Origin: Sphaerotilus mobilis
GTDB lineage: Bacteria; Pseudomonadota; Gammaproteobacteria; Burkholderiales; Burkholderiaceae_C
Direction of reading: 5' to 3'
NCBI RefSeq assembly: GCF_004216565.1
Contig: NZ_SGWV01000014.1
Span: forward strand, 25,932 to 89,931
DNA: 64,000 nt
The notes beneath the pieces are model-generated. The model was given only the letters and a program-made list of their open reading frames with translations. It searched no databases and had not been told where the DNA came from. Position numbers and translations under genes: made by a program. Shown piece by piece: positions 19,696 to 27,221 of this stretch (positions within the stretch are counted from its first letter, which is position 1; each line of letters begins with the position of its first letter).

Positions 19696-20418
19696 TCAGC
19701 GCCTCGGCCGGGCCGGCAACAGGCGCGCGTACTCGCGCCGCACCACGTCGTAGCACTCGCAGCTGCGTCGCTCCAGAGCGGCCCGGTCCAGCACCGTGAT
19801 CTGGCCGCGCCGGTAGCGGATCAAGCCGGCGGCTTGCAGGTCCAGCGCCGTGGCGGTGATGCCCTCGCGGCGCACGCCCAGCGCGCCGGCGATCTGCTCC
19901 TGGGTGAGGGTCAGCGCCATGCGGTCCAGCCGATCGAGGTTTTGCAAAAGCCAGCGGCAGAGCTGCTGGTCCAGCGTGTGATGGCGGATGCAGACGGCCG
20001 TCTGCGCCATCTGGGCGATGGCCGCCTGGGCGTAGCGCAGCAGCAGGTGCATCACGTCGCGGGATCGCTCGAAGGTTTCCAGCATCACGGTTGCCGGCAG
20101 GCGGCAGGCCAGGCCCGGGCTGAGGACCACCGCGCGGCTAGGCGTTGATGCGCCGCCCATGAACAGCGCCATGCCGATCAGGCCCTCTCGGCCAACCTGC
20201 GCGATCTCGGTCGAACTGCCGTTGTGGAGCACTTGCCGAACCGAGACGATGCAGGTGAACGGGAACACCACATGGGCGGGTCGCTCGCCGGGCTGGTAGA
20301 GCACCTGGCCTGCCGTCAGCTCGATGTCCTCCAGCCTGTCCTGCCAGCGCAGGTAGTCCGCTTCGGGCAGGGCAGCCAGCAGGCCATTCATCAGGTGGAG
20401 GTCGGAAATGGCGAGCAC
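19696..20418 (-). CDS. Crp/Fnr family transcription regulator 1
   Basis: This 240-residue regulator has an N-terminal cyclic-nucleotide-binding-like barrel (PEADYLRWQDRLEDIELTAG; EIAQVGREGLIGMALFMGG), a long dimerisation helix, and a C-terminal winged helix with TQEQIAGALGVRREGITATA. It lacks the FNR cysteine cluster and the CRP cAMP-binding signature, so the ligand is unknown. It is closely similar to regulator 3 of this island (MAQTAVCxRHHxLDQQLCRWLL and the CECY tail are shared), indicating duplication. I chose the GTG at 20416-20418, which has a GAGGAA ribosome site; an ATG at 20391 is an alternative. A perfect inverted repeat lies 28 bases upstream, consistent with autoregulation, which is inferred. 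Confidence 0.87.
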   Translation of the reverse strand: MLAISDLHLMNGLLAALPEADYLRWQDRLEDIELTAGQVLYQPGERPAHVVFPFTCIVSVRQVLHNGSSTEIAQVGREGLIGMALFMGGASTPSRAVVLSPGLACRLPATVMLETFERSRDVMHLLLRYAQAAIAQMAQTAVCIRHHTLDQQLCRWLLQNLDRLDRMALTLTQEQIAGALGVRREGITATALDLQAAGLIRYRRGQITVLDRAALERRSCECYDVVRREYARLLPARPRR

Positions 20419-20446
20419 GGACTTCCTCGTGGGGGCGCGTGACAGC

Positions 20447-20460
20447 GTGCGCCAGCGCAC
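20447..20460. promoter_or_regulatory. Operator-like inverted repeat, copy 2
   Basis: GTGCGCCAGCGCAC is a perfect GTGCGC-CA-GCGCAC palindrome. It lies 28 bases before regulator 1 and 65 bases (centre to centre) from copy 3 in the same divergent promoter region. Confidence 0.65.
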
Positions 20461-20511
20461 CGAGTGTGCGCCCAACGGGCCCGGACCAGGTCGATACCGC
20501 CCGGCTCATCT

Positions 20512-20525
20512 GTGTGCCAGCGCAC
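20512..20525. promoter_or_regulatory. Operator-like inverted repeat, copy 3
   Basis: GTGTGCCAGCGCAC, one mismatch in the palindrome, lies 34 bases before the diguanylate cyclase start. It is preceded by GCTCATCT, the same octamer that precedes copy 6 and so extends the similarity outside the palindrome, and followed by CGACGCC. Confidence 0.6.
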
Positions 20526-20559
20526 CGACGCCGCCAGCCATCGCTGGCCCACTGTGGCC

Positions 20560-21249
20560 ATGACGCCGCTGCCCGCACCCGTCGAGTCCGATCTGGCCAC
20601 GCTGAACCGGCAGGTCCGCATCCTTGTGCACCGCCTGGTCGAGCTGGAGCACCTGAACGCCCAGTTGCGCCAGCAGGCCCATCACGACCTGCTGACCGGG
20701 CTGCCCAACCGCCGCCTGTTGGCCGATCGGCTGGGCGTGGGCATGGCACGAGCCCGCCGCAGCCGCCGTCCGCTGGCGGTGTGTTGCTTGGATCTCGACG
20801 GCTTCAAGGCGATCAATGACCAGCACGGTCATGCCGCTGGCGATGTCGTGCTGGTGGCCATCGCGCGCCGGCTCGAACAGATCGTGCGCGCCGAGGAGAC
20901 GGTGGCCCGGGTCGGTGGTGACGAGTTCGTGCTCTTGCTGGACCTCGATCAAGCCGGCGACTTGCCGCCCGTGCTGGCCCGCGTGCGCGCGGCCGTGCAG
21001 GCACCGGTTGACCTGGGCTGGCGAACCCTGCAGGTCTCGGCCAGCGTCGGCCATGTGTTTTATCCCGGGCTGGGCGGCGACGACGTCGATGGCGACACCT
21101 TGCTCCGGCAAGCCGACCGCGCCATGTACCGCGCCAAGAACCGGGTCCGCGATCCGATCCCACGACCCCCCACGGAGGCTCGCCATGCTCTACCTCTTCA
21201 AGTCGCCCGTGACGGCCGAGGTCCTGATGACCTCCGCCACGGCATCTGA
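20560..21249 (+). CDS. Short GGDEF diguanylate cyclase
   Basis: This 229-residue protein should make cyclic di-GMP from two GTP. After a short helical N-terminus (SDLATLNRQVRILVHRLVELEHLNAQLRQ, split here as a likely coiled coil) comes the GGDEF domain: DLLTGLPNRRLLADRL, LDLDGFKAINDQHGHAAGD and the intact active site RVGGDEF. The inhibitory I-site position reads RAEE rather than RxxD, so product feedback may be lost. There is no sensory or membrane domain. The ATG at 20560 was chosen because upstream codons overlap the operator. The last 65 bases overlap the next gene in another frame, so the C-terminal 22 residues are probably not conserved. Confidence 0.88.
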   Translation: MTPLPAPVESDLATLNRQVRILVHRLVELEHLNAQLRQQAHHDLLTGLPNRRLLADRLGVGMARARRSRRPLAVCCLDLDGFKAINDQHGHAAGDVVLVAIARRLEQIVRAEETVARVGGDEFVLLLDLDQAGDLPPVLARVRAAVQAPVDLGWRTLQVSASVGHVFYPGLGGDDVDGDTLLRQADRAMYRAKNRVRDPIPRPPTEARHALPLQVARDGRGPDDLRHGI

Positions 21250-21574
21250 ACTGCTGCACCTGATCGGCAAGGACAGCGCGCCGCAAGGCATCGTGGTGCC
21301 GGAAGACCTGGCGCAGGCGATCCAGGCGCTGGAACGGGCGATCGGCGCAGACGAGGCCGGTCGGGGCGATGACGATGCTGGCGCGACGGATGCCGGCGCG
21401 GATGACGGCGCCGCGTCAGGCTCCGGCTCGGACGATGAACCGGTCAGCCTGCGTCGACGCGCCTGGCCGTTGCTGGACCAGCTGCGCCAGTCGGCCCGGC
21501 AACGCGTGCCGGTCGTCTGGGACACCCGCACGCTGCCATCGACCGTGCCGCTGCGAGCGGGTGGCTACGTCTAG
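21185..21574 (+). CDS. DUF1840 family protein
   Basis: This 129-residue protein matches the DUF1840 family, which I associate with beta- and gammaproteobacteria: MLYLFKSPVTAEVLM at the N-terminus, then LLHLIGKDSAPQGIVVPEDL and QAIQALERAI. A variable acidic, Ala/Gly/Asp-rich linker (residues about 60-85) leads to a short conserved C-terminus with LRRRAWPLLDQLRQSA. The family has no known function. Its start lies inside the end of the diguanylate cyclase gene, so translation of the two is probably coupled. Confidence 0.8.
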   Translation: MLYLFKSPVTAEVLMTSATASELLHLIGKDSAPQGIVVPEDLAQAIQALERAIGADEAGRGDDDAGATDAGADDGAASGSGSDDEPVSLRRRAWPLLDQLRQSARQRVPVVWDTRTLPSTVPLRAGGYV

Positions 21575-21684
21575 CGGCAAACGTCAACGCCGGTGAGCAG
21601 CGCCCGAAGGTCGTGGTGACCGCCGGGTGCCGACCTGTCGGTGCGCCGGGACACGCTGGACCTGGCCGACGCGCCGTCGCCAGC

Positions 21685-21698
21685 GTGCGCCAGCGCAC
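21685..21698. promoter_or_regulatory. Operator-like inverted repeat, copy 4
   Basis: GTGCGCCAGCGCAC, identical to copy 2, is followed by CGACGCCGG. It lies 120 bases upstream of the YqjD-like gene, inside a 244-base gene-free stretch (21575-21818) that otherwise shows only a degenerate half-copy near 21641. Confidence 0.65.
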
Positions 21699-21818
21699 CG
21701 ACGCCGGCAGCTGGCCGGATCAGCATGTGGACAGGCCCGGCCCCTGATACGTCACGCCGCCGAGCTGTCGCGCTGCCGGTCGACGGACGCGTTTTCCCCC
21801 CCCTGTGAAAGTCCCGCC

Positions 21819-22139
21819 ATGTCTTCCGAACACGCATCCTTCTCGCAAGCCGCCGCCCAGGTCACCGATGCCTTGGTCGACGGCGCCGCCCGCATTGCCA
21901 ACGGCGGTGCGCGTGTGCGTCCCGCCTTGCACGAACTGGCCGGCGGCATCGAGGATCTCGCCCACGAGGGCCTTGATGCCGCGCGAGAACGTGCCCGCAG
22001 CGCACGGCTGGCAGGCGCGAGCTACATCCGCGAGCAGCCGCTGCCGTCGCTGCTGCTGGCGGCCTCGGCCGGTGCTGCGCTGGTGCTGATCGGCGGCTGG
22101 CTGCTGCGCCCGCGCGGCGGCGACCACCGGGACCGTTGA
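21819..22139 (+). CDS. DUF883/YqjD-like membrane-anchored protein
   Basis: This 106-residue protein has a long amphipathic helical N-terminus rich in Ala, Arg and Glu, followed by one C-terminal transmembrane helix (LPSLLLAASAGAALVLIGGWLL) and a short basic tail, the layout of the YqjD/ElaB (DUF883) family. Enteric homologues are inner-membrane proteins associated with ribosomes in stationary phase; whether this holds here is unknown. It begins a three-gene operon (two bases to the next gene). Confidence 0.75.
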   Translation: MSSEHASFSQAAAQVTDALVDGAARIANGGARVRPALHELAGGIEDLAHEGLDAARERARSARLAGASYIREQPLPSLLLAASAGAALVLIGGWLLRPRGGDHRDR

Positions 22140-22141
22140 AC

Positions 22142-22612
22142 ATGGCTGGGCACACCTCCTGGTTGTGGGTGACGTTGCGCCTCGTGTGGCGCCTCGTGTG
22201 GCGACAACCCGGTCTGCTCGTCGAGCACCTCGGCGCACATGGCACGCTGCTGGCGGCGGAGCTGGCGCTGTGGCTGCAGGCGCAGGAGCGCCGCCTGTGG
22301 CTGACGCTGCTGTCGTGCTTGCTGCTGGCCTGCGGCGTCGTGCTGGCCGGCATGGCCGCGATGCTGTCGGCCTTCTGGTGGCTGATGCCCGGACGGTGGC
22401 CTGTCGAGGCTGGCCTGTCCCTTGGCATGCCGTTGCCTGTGCTGCTGTGGCTGCTGGCGGTGCCCTTGTTGCCCCTGCTGGCCGCCGGTTTGGCCTGGCA
22501 GGCCGCGCGACGGCAGGCGTCGCGCCCCGCTTTCGACACCATCGGTGCCCAACTGGCTGCTGACGTGGCAGCCTGGCGCGAGGCGGTCGATGCAGCCGGA
22601 GCACAGCCATGA
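22142..22612 (+). CDS. YqjE-like phage-holin-family membrane protein
   Basis: This 156-residue protein has two long transmembrane segments (LTLLSCLLLACGVVLAGMAA and PVLLWLLAVPLLPLLAAGLA) separated by a short Pro-Gly loop, and polar helical ends, the pattern of DUF1469/YqjE proteins that sit beside YqjD in many proteobacteria. Sequence identity to the family is not obvious, so the call rests mainly on topology and gene order. It starts two bases after the YqjD-like stop and overlaps the next gene by four bases. Confidence 0.65.
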   Translation: MAGHTSWLWVTLRLVWRLVWRQPGLLVEHLGAHGTLLAAELALWLQAQERRLWLTLLSCLLLACGVVLAGMAAMLSAFWWLMPGRWPVEAGLSLGMPLPVLLWLLAVPLLPLLAAGLAWQAARRQASRPAFDTIGAQLAADVAAWREAVDAAGAQP

Positions 22613-22938
22613 GGGCTACCCCCTTGCCCACGGCCACGTCGCGTGTCGATCAGGCTGTCGCGCGGCTGGCAGCGAGCCGCTTGCGGGTGGCGTGTGTGCT
22701 GACCGATGCTCTGGCCCGTGAATCCTTTGAGGCCCTTGCGCCGATGCCGCTCGCGACGACCCGCGACGCGCTGCTGGGCTGGATCGGACACTGTGCCCTG
22801 TCCGTCCTGCAGGACTGGCTGCAACGCCACCCGTGGCGGGCGGCCGGCGCGGCGGCCCTCGTGGGTGCCGGCCTGGCGGGTTGGATGGCACGGCCGCTGA
22901 AACGGACCGCCGGCGACTGCCCGGGCGTGTTCCGCTGA
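22609..22938 (+). CDS. Uncharacterised small protein with C-terminal membrane helix
   Basis: This 109-residue protein has a polar helical N-terminus and one likely membrane helix near the C-terminus (AAGAAALVGAGLAGWMA). Its place after yqjD- and yqjE-like genes resembles that of yqjK, but I cannot confirm homology from sequence. Its ATG overlaps the preceding stop codon (ATGA), showing coupling. It converges with regulator 2, leaving only 18 bases between the stops. Confidence 0.6.
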   Translation: MRATPLPTATSRVDQAVARLAASRLRVACVLTDALARESFEALAPMPLATTRDALLGWIGHCALSVLQDWLQRHPWRAAGAAALVGAGLAGWMARPLKRTAGDCPGVFR

Positions 22939-22956
22939 CCGGGCGGCGAGGTCTGG

Positions 22957-23673
22957 TCAGCCCGTCGTCGCCCGGGTGGGTGCGTGCAGCGTCAACCGTT
23001 CAGCGGCGTAGCAGCTGCAGGCAACGGCTTCAAGCCCCGCACGGTCCTTCACTTCCAGCTCACCGCGGTGGTAGCGGATCAGGCCGCCTCGCTGCATCAC
23101 GGCGGCGGCGCGCGTGACCCCGACACGTCGTACGCCCAGCATTTCCGCCATGAATGCCTGGGTCACGTGCAGGGGCGCGCCCTCGGCGCGGTCCAGGCTC
23201 ATCAGCAGCCAGCGCGCCAGGCGCTGGTCGATCGGGTGTTCGTGCAGGCAGCCGGCCGAACGGGCGACCTGGGTCAACAGGCTGCAGACATAGCCGTCGA
23301 GCACGTTGCGCAGCGTCTTGCTGTGCTTGATCTCGCGGCGCAGTCGACGGGCGTCAAGGCGCCAGGCCAGGCCAGCGCCCTGCACCAGCCCTCGCCACGG
23401 CGCGACCGGCTGACCGAGCAGCAACGGCACGCCCAGCATGCCCTCGCGGCCGACCATGCCGATCTCCAGACCGGCGCCGCCCGGCACCTGCACCAGCAGC
23501 GAGATGAAACCGCTGCTCGGGAAGTGCACGTGTTCGAGGGTCTGGCCGACCTCGTGGAGGACATCACCGAATCGCAGTTCGATGCGTTCGCTGTGGGACA
23601 GCAGGCTGTCGCGCTCGGCCTCGGGCAGGCCATCGAGCAGCAGGTTGCAGGTGGGTACTTCGCAAGGGTGCAC
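22957..23673 (-). CDS. Crp/Fnr family transcription regulator 2
   Basis: This protein of about 238 residues has a cyclic-nucleotide-binding-like N-terminal domain (IELRFGDVLHEVGQTLEHVH; LEIGMVGREGMLGVPLLLG) and a winged-helix C-terminus with TQAFMAEMLGVRRVGVTRAA. It is the most diverged of the three island regulators. The start is uncertain: I chose a GTG at 23671-23673 because recognisable sequence begins directly after it (NLLLDGLPEAERD), although no good ribosome site is visible. An operator-like repeat lies 82 bases upstream. Ligand and targets are unknown. Confidence 0.83.
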   Translation of the reverse strand: MHPCEVPTCNLLLDGLPEAERDSLLSHSERIELRFGDVLHEVGQTLEHVHFPSSGFISLLVQVPGGAGLEIGMVGREGMLGVPLLLGQPVAPWRGLVQGAGLAWRLDARRLRREIKHSKTLRNVLDGYVCSLLTQVARSAGCLHEHPIDQRLARWLLMSLDRAEGAPLHVTQAFMAEMLGVRRVGVTRAAAVMQRGGLIRYHRGELEVKDRAGLEAVACSCYAAERLTLHAPTRATTG

Positions 23674-23754
23674 GGTGTCGCTGTCTCGGCGTGGCCCGGC
23701 CGGCTGACCGTGCGCACCACCGGCCGAGCATGGCCCCGGCTGGCGCGGCTGGCT

Positions 23755-23768
23755 GTACGCCAGCGCAC
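23755..23768. promoter_or_regulatory. Operator-like inverted repeat, copy 5
   Basis: GTACGCCAGCGCAC, one mismatch from the palindrome, is followed by ACCGACGCTG. It lies between regulator 2 and the 3' end of regulator 3, both on the minus strand, so it most likely serves regulator 2. Confidence 0.55.
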
Positions 23769-23800
23769 ACCGACGCTGCCGGCAGCGTGACATCCGGCGG

Positions 23801-24520
23801 CTAGATCGCGGTGCGGGCCGGCAGCAGCCGGTCGTACTCCTGCTTGACCACCGCATAACACTCGCAGGTGCGCGCCTCCAGCCCTGGCCGGTCCAGCACC
23901 TTGATGTGGCCGCGCGCATAGCGGATCAGGCCCAGCGTCTGCAACTTCAGCGCGGCCTCCGTGACGCCCTCGCGGCGCACGCCCAGCATGTTGGCGATCA
24001 GTTCCTGCGTCATCACCAGGTCCGTGCCTTCCAGCCGGTCCAGGCTCAACAGCAACCAGCGGCAGAGTTGCTGATCGAGCGAGTGATGGCGGTTGCACAC
24101 GGCGGTCTGGGCCATCTGAGTGATCAGCGCCTGGGTGTAGCGCAGCAGCAGGTGCATCACCGGCAGTGCGCTGTTGAACTCGACCTTCAGGTCGGCCGCC
24201 CGCATGCGCCAGGCCTTACCGGCACTCTGCACGACGGCTCGGCTGGGCGTCGTCTCGCCACCCATGAACAGCGAGATGCCCACCACGCCCTCGAAGCCCA
24301 CCACGCCGATCTCAGCAGAGGCACCGTTCTCCATCACGTAAAGCAGCGAGACGATCGCCGTGGTCGGAAAGATCACGTGCGACATCCGCGCCTCCGACTC
24401 CTGCACCACGGTGCCCAGCGGCAGGTCGATCGGCTCCAGCAAGGGTGCCCAGCGCTGCCAGATGTCCGCCGGCAAGGCGGCCAGCAGGTGGTTGTGGCGA
24501 GGCTCAAGGGTGTCCGACAT
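23801..24520 (-). CDS. Crp/Fnr family transcription regulator 3
   Basis: This 239-residue regulator has a Crp-type sensor barrel (MSHVIFPTTAIVSLLYVMEN; EIGVVGFEGVVGISLFMGG), dimerisation helix and winged helix with TQELIANMLGVRREGVTEAA. It is a close paralogue of regulator 1; cysteines in VCNRHH, QLCRW and CECY are shared. The ATG at 24520 is preferred over a TTG three bases upstream. It diverges from a thioesterase gene, and an inverted repeat of the shared type lies between them, 78 bases before this start. No iron-sulphur cluster motif is present. Confidence 0.88.
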   Translation of the reverse strand: MSDTLEPRHNHLLAALPADIWQRWAPLLEPIDLPLGTVVQESEARMSHVIFPTTAIVSLLYVMENGASAEIGVVGFEGVVGISLFMGGETTPSRAVVQSAGKAWRMRAADLKVEFNSALPVMHLLLRYTQALITQMAQTAVCNRHHSLDQQLCRWLLLSLDRLEGTDLVMTQELIANMLGVRREGVTEAALKLQTLGLIRYARGHIKVLDRPGLEARTCECYAVVKQEYDRLLPARTAI

Positions 24521-24597
24521 CAAGAAGCTTTCATCGTTGAAGGCTGACGACGGTCCTCCTCGCCGCCGACTTTACGGGCCGGACCGGGCGCTCATCT

Positions 24598-24611
24598 GTG
24601 CGGTCGCGCAC
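24598..24611. promoter_or_regulatory. Operator-like inverted repeat, copy 6
   Basis: GTGCGGTCGCGCAC keeps both GTGCG and CGCAC arms around a different centre. Including flanks it reads TGTGCG-N4-CGCACA. It is preceded by GCTCATCT as at copy 3. It lies between divergent regulator 3 and the thioesterase gene. Confidence 0.6.
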
Positions 24612-24662
24612 ACTCCGCGCGCTGCGTCCGGCAAAACCTTCGCCTCAACAGGAGCCCCAGTC

Positions 24663-25238
24663 ATGACGCCCCTTGACCCCCCTTCGACGCCGGACGAGAC
24701 CCTCGCCCGCTGGAACCGGCAACTGGAAGACGTGCGCGCCACGATGCAGCGTGGCGGCGGTGGTCCGGGCCTCATCACCCCGGACCGCTTGGCCGGCATG
24801 ACGGGCCTGCAGGCGCTGCAGGCGATGCTGGCGGGCGAGCTGCCGTATCCGCACATCGCCGACACGCTAGACTTCGCGCTGGTCGAGGTGGCGGAGGGCC
24901 GGGCAGTCTTCCAGGGCACGCCACAGCTCAAGCACTTCAACCCGATGGGTGGCGTACATGGCGGCTGGTATGCGACCTTGCTGGACTCGGCGCTGGGCTG
25001 CGCGGTGCACACGCGGATGCCGGCCGGGCGGGGCTACACCACCGCCGAACTGGGCGTGAACATCGTGCGTGCCGCCACGCTGAAGACGGGGCCTTTGCGT
25101 GCCGTCGGGCAGGTCCTCCACGTCGGTCGGCAGATGGCCACGGCCGAGGCCCGCATCGTCGGGCCCGATGGCAGGCTCTATGCCCATGCCACGACAACCT
25201 GCCTGGTGTTTGAGCTGCCAGGGGCGCGGCAGGCCTAA
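24663..25238 (+). CDS. PaaI-family hotdog thioesterase
   Basis: This 191-residue protein has a C-terminal hotdog domain of the PaaI type, expected to hydrolyse acyl-CoA thioesters. The family core is seen at HFNPMGGVHGGWYATLLDSA (residues about 97-116) and in the strand-rich end TTAELGVNIVRAATLKTGPL with GQVLHVGRQMATAEARI. The first 60 residues are an extra helical segment. An AGGAG ribosome site precedes the ATG. The substrate is unknown. It converges with the metallophosphoesterase gene, with 10 bases between stops. Confidence 0.85.
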   Translation: MTPLDPPSTPDETLARWNRQLEDVRATMQRGGGGPGLITPDRLAGMTGLQALQAMLAGELPYPHIADTLDFALVEVAEGRAVFQGTPQLKHFNPMGGVHGGWYATLLDSALGCAVHTRMPAGRGYTTAELGVNIVRAATLKTGPLRAVGQVLHVGRQMATAEARIVGPDGRLYAHATTTCLVFELPGARQA

Positions 25239-25248
25239 CCATGGCGGC

Positions 25249-26055
25249 TCACGCCCGGGCCGTCCTGGCCGGCCGGATCTCGCTGGTCTTGGCGAGCCGC
25301 AAGCGCTGCTCGTCGCTCTGGTAGTCCCACTGCTCGATCCGGCAGCATCCGGGCGGCGCGTGCGCGCCCCAGCGCAGAAGGTTCACCGAATTGGGCGCGC
25401 CTTCGCGCACGCGAGACGACACGGCCGTGCCCGCCTGCACGGCCCACAGCGGCCGCGCCAGGCCTTGCAGCGGCATGACGAAGGGCAGGTGGATGTGACC
25501 ACCGATGACGAGGTCGGCGCCCGCATCAGCCCAGCGCCGCAGCGCGGGCGCATGTCCGCGCAGCCGATGGCACTCGTCCTCGAGGCGTGTGACGGCAATG
25601 GGCTGGTGCACCACGACCACGCGCAGCTGCTCAGGGTCGGCGCGCGCCAACAGACGGGCCACCCGGTCGATCTGCTGCGCGTTGACCTCGCCATGTTTGT
25701 GGCGCCAGGGTCGGGTGGTGTTGACGCACACCGCCAGGAGTTCCGCAGAGCGGTAGACGGGTTCGAGGTCTGCACCGAAAGCGGCGCGGTAGCGCCCGTA
25801 AGGGTTGAGCAGGCGCGTCCACAGATCGAACAGCGGGATGTCGTGGTTCCCGGGCACCGCCAGCACGGGCACGCCAAGGCCATCCGTGAAGGCACGAGCG
25901 GCGCGGAACTGTGACGGTCGGGCCCGCTGCGTGATGTCGCCCGACAGCACGACCAGATCGGGCCGCTGCTGACGTGCCCATGACCTCAGGGCCTCCACGA
26001 CGGGTGCCTGTTCGGTGCCGAAGTGCGGATCGGAGATTTGCAGCAAGAGGGTCAT
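25249..26055 (-). CDS. Metallophosphoesterase
   Basis: This 268-residue calcineurin-like phosphoesterase has the full set of metal-binding motifs: ISDPHFG (D-x-H) at residues 7-13, LSGDIT (GD) near 38, VPGNHD (GNHD) near 67, VVVHQPI near 147 and GGHIHLP (GH-x-H) near 185. This arrangement is that of 3',5'-cyclic nucleotide phosphodiesterase-like and related enzymes, but the substrate cannot be read from sequence. Its start overlaps the stop of the preceding lipid-kinase-like gene by four bases, so the two are one operon. Confidence 0.87.
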   Translation of the reverse strand: MTLLLQISDPHFGTEQAPVVEALRSWARQQRPDLVVLSGDITQRARPSQFRAARAFTDGLGVPVLAVPGNHDIPLFDLWTRLLNPYGRYRAAFGADLEPVYRSAELLAVCVNTTRPWRHKHGEVNAQQIDRVARLLARADPEQLRVVVVHQPIAVTRLEDECHRLRGHAPALRRWADAGADLVIGGHIHLPFVMPLQGLARPLWAVQAGTAVSSRVREGAPNSVNLLRWGAHAPPGCCRIEQWDYQSDEQRLRLAKTSEIRPARTARA

Positions 26056-27017
26056 CCGCCGGACTCCCCGGGCTGCGGCGCCAGCAGGTAGAGCGGCTTG
26101 GCGAGCACGCGGAATGCCAGTGGCGCGCGCAGCGTCGTCACTTCGCCATCGAAGGCCACCTTCACCGTGCGGCGCCCGCGCGGCAGCGTCGGTCTGACCA
26201 CCATGTGCTGGAACTCGAAGCGCTCCACCCCGGCAGCCTCGCCGAGTCGGCCCAGCGCCCCTCGCAGCATCAGCCCGAGCATCGGCAGCGTGCCGATGGG
26301 GCGCAGCATCAAGGCCCCCATGCTGCCGTCACCCGGCGTGCCGGCGACGGTGTCGTCAGGCTCGGCGCCAAGCTGCTGCAGTTGCAGCCGGTTGTTGCCC
26401 ACGAAGAGGGTCAGGGTCTGGACGTCGCGCGACCGGCCGCCCATCTCGATGTGCACGCGCAGCCTGGCTGACGCACGCAGCAGCGTCGCGCCGGCCGCGA
26501 CGAACGCCACCCAGCGGCTGCGACCGAAACGGGCCTTGTAGGCTTCGCGGTCCTCCAGCAGTTCCGGATAGAGCCCGAGGCTGGCGTTGACGAGGAACAC
26601 ACTTTCATTGACACCCGCCACCTGCACCGGGACGGGCGTCGACCGCAGCAGTTGGTGGACCGCCTCGCTGGGGTCGACGGGTATGCCGTGCGTGCGCGCA
26701 AAGTAGTTGAAGGTGCCCTGCGGCACCACACCCATGGCGCAGCCTGCGGCATGAGCGGCCTGCGCCACCGCATTGAGCGTGCCATCGCCACCGACGGCGA
26801 CGACGGCCGTGCGGCTGACGATGGCCCTTGCCGCCGCCTGCTGCGACACGCGTGTCAACTCGGCCGGGCTGCAGAACTGCACGTCACCGCGTCGCCCGGC
26901 CGCGCGCAGCGCCGCTTCGATGACCTGTCGCTTGGCCTGCGCGTCGCTGCTGCCCGCCGCCGCATTGACGATGAACTGCAGCGCCGACGTGGGGTCGATG
27001 ACCGGGATGTTGTCCAT
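26052..27017 (-). CDS. Diacylglycerol/lipid kinase-like protein
   Basis: This 321-residue protein belongs to the diacylglycerol-kinase catalytic-domain family (DagK/YegS/sphingosine-kinase-like). The nucleotide-binding signature VVAVGGDGTLNAVA lies near residue 72, followed by GVVPQGTFNYFARTHGIP, the counterpart of the family's GT-x-N-D/F-x-R-x-L segment. FDGEVTT near 292 is the conserved C-terminal D-G-E. It probably phosphorylates a membrane lipid. The coupling to a metallophosphoesterase (four-base overlap) might indicate opposing reactions on a shared lipid, but that is speculation. Confidence 0.86.
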   Translation of the reverse strand: MDNIPVIDPTSALQFIVNAAAGSSDAQAKRQVIEAALRAAGRRGDVQFCSPAELTRVSQQAAARAIVSRTAVVAVGGDGTLNAVAQAAHAAGCAMGVVPQGTFNYFARTHGIPVDPSEAVHQLLRSTPVPVQVAGVNESVFLVNASLGLYPELLEDREAYKARFGRSRWVAFVAAGATLLRASARLRVHIEMGGRSRDVQTLTLFVGNNRLQLQQLGAEPDDTVAGTPGDGSMGALMLRPIGTLPMLGLMLRGALGRLGEAAGVERFEFQHMVVRPTLPRGRRTVKVAFDGEVTTLRAPLAFRVLAKPLYLLAPQPGESGG

Positions 27018-27063
27018 GGCCTCAGGTGTTTTCAGGTCCTTCTTGTCGGGAAGATCGAGGCGG

Positions 27064-27077
27064 ACGATCCGGATCGT
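27064..27077. promoter_or_regulatory. Perfect palindrome in divergent promoter region
   Basis: ACGATCCGGATCGT is a perfect 14-base palindrome lying between the lipid-kinase-like gene (minus) and the HPF-like gene (plus). It is followed by a small GGCGC/GCGCC hairpin (27078-27093). It could be an operator; no family is assigned. Confidence 0.35.
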
Positions 27078-27221
27078 GGCGCCTCAAAGCGCCGAAGTCT
27101 GGGACCGAAACGCCGTTTGCGCACTCAGCTTCGACCGATGTCCGAGTTCCTGAAATGCTGCTTTTTCAGAACCACGAGGCACCCGACATTTCCGTCGTCC
27201 TTCACCCGATGGAGATCCGAG

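Noticed and set aside
16274..19753. A 1159-codon open frame on the plus strand
   Set aside because: It lies antisense to ndvB, which has clear glucan-synthase motifs throughout; the antisense frame is His/Gln/Arg-rich low-complexity sequence typical of high-GC third-position bias.
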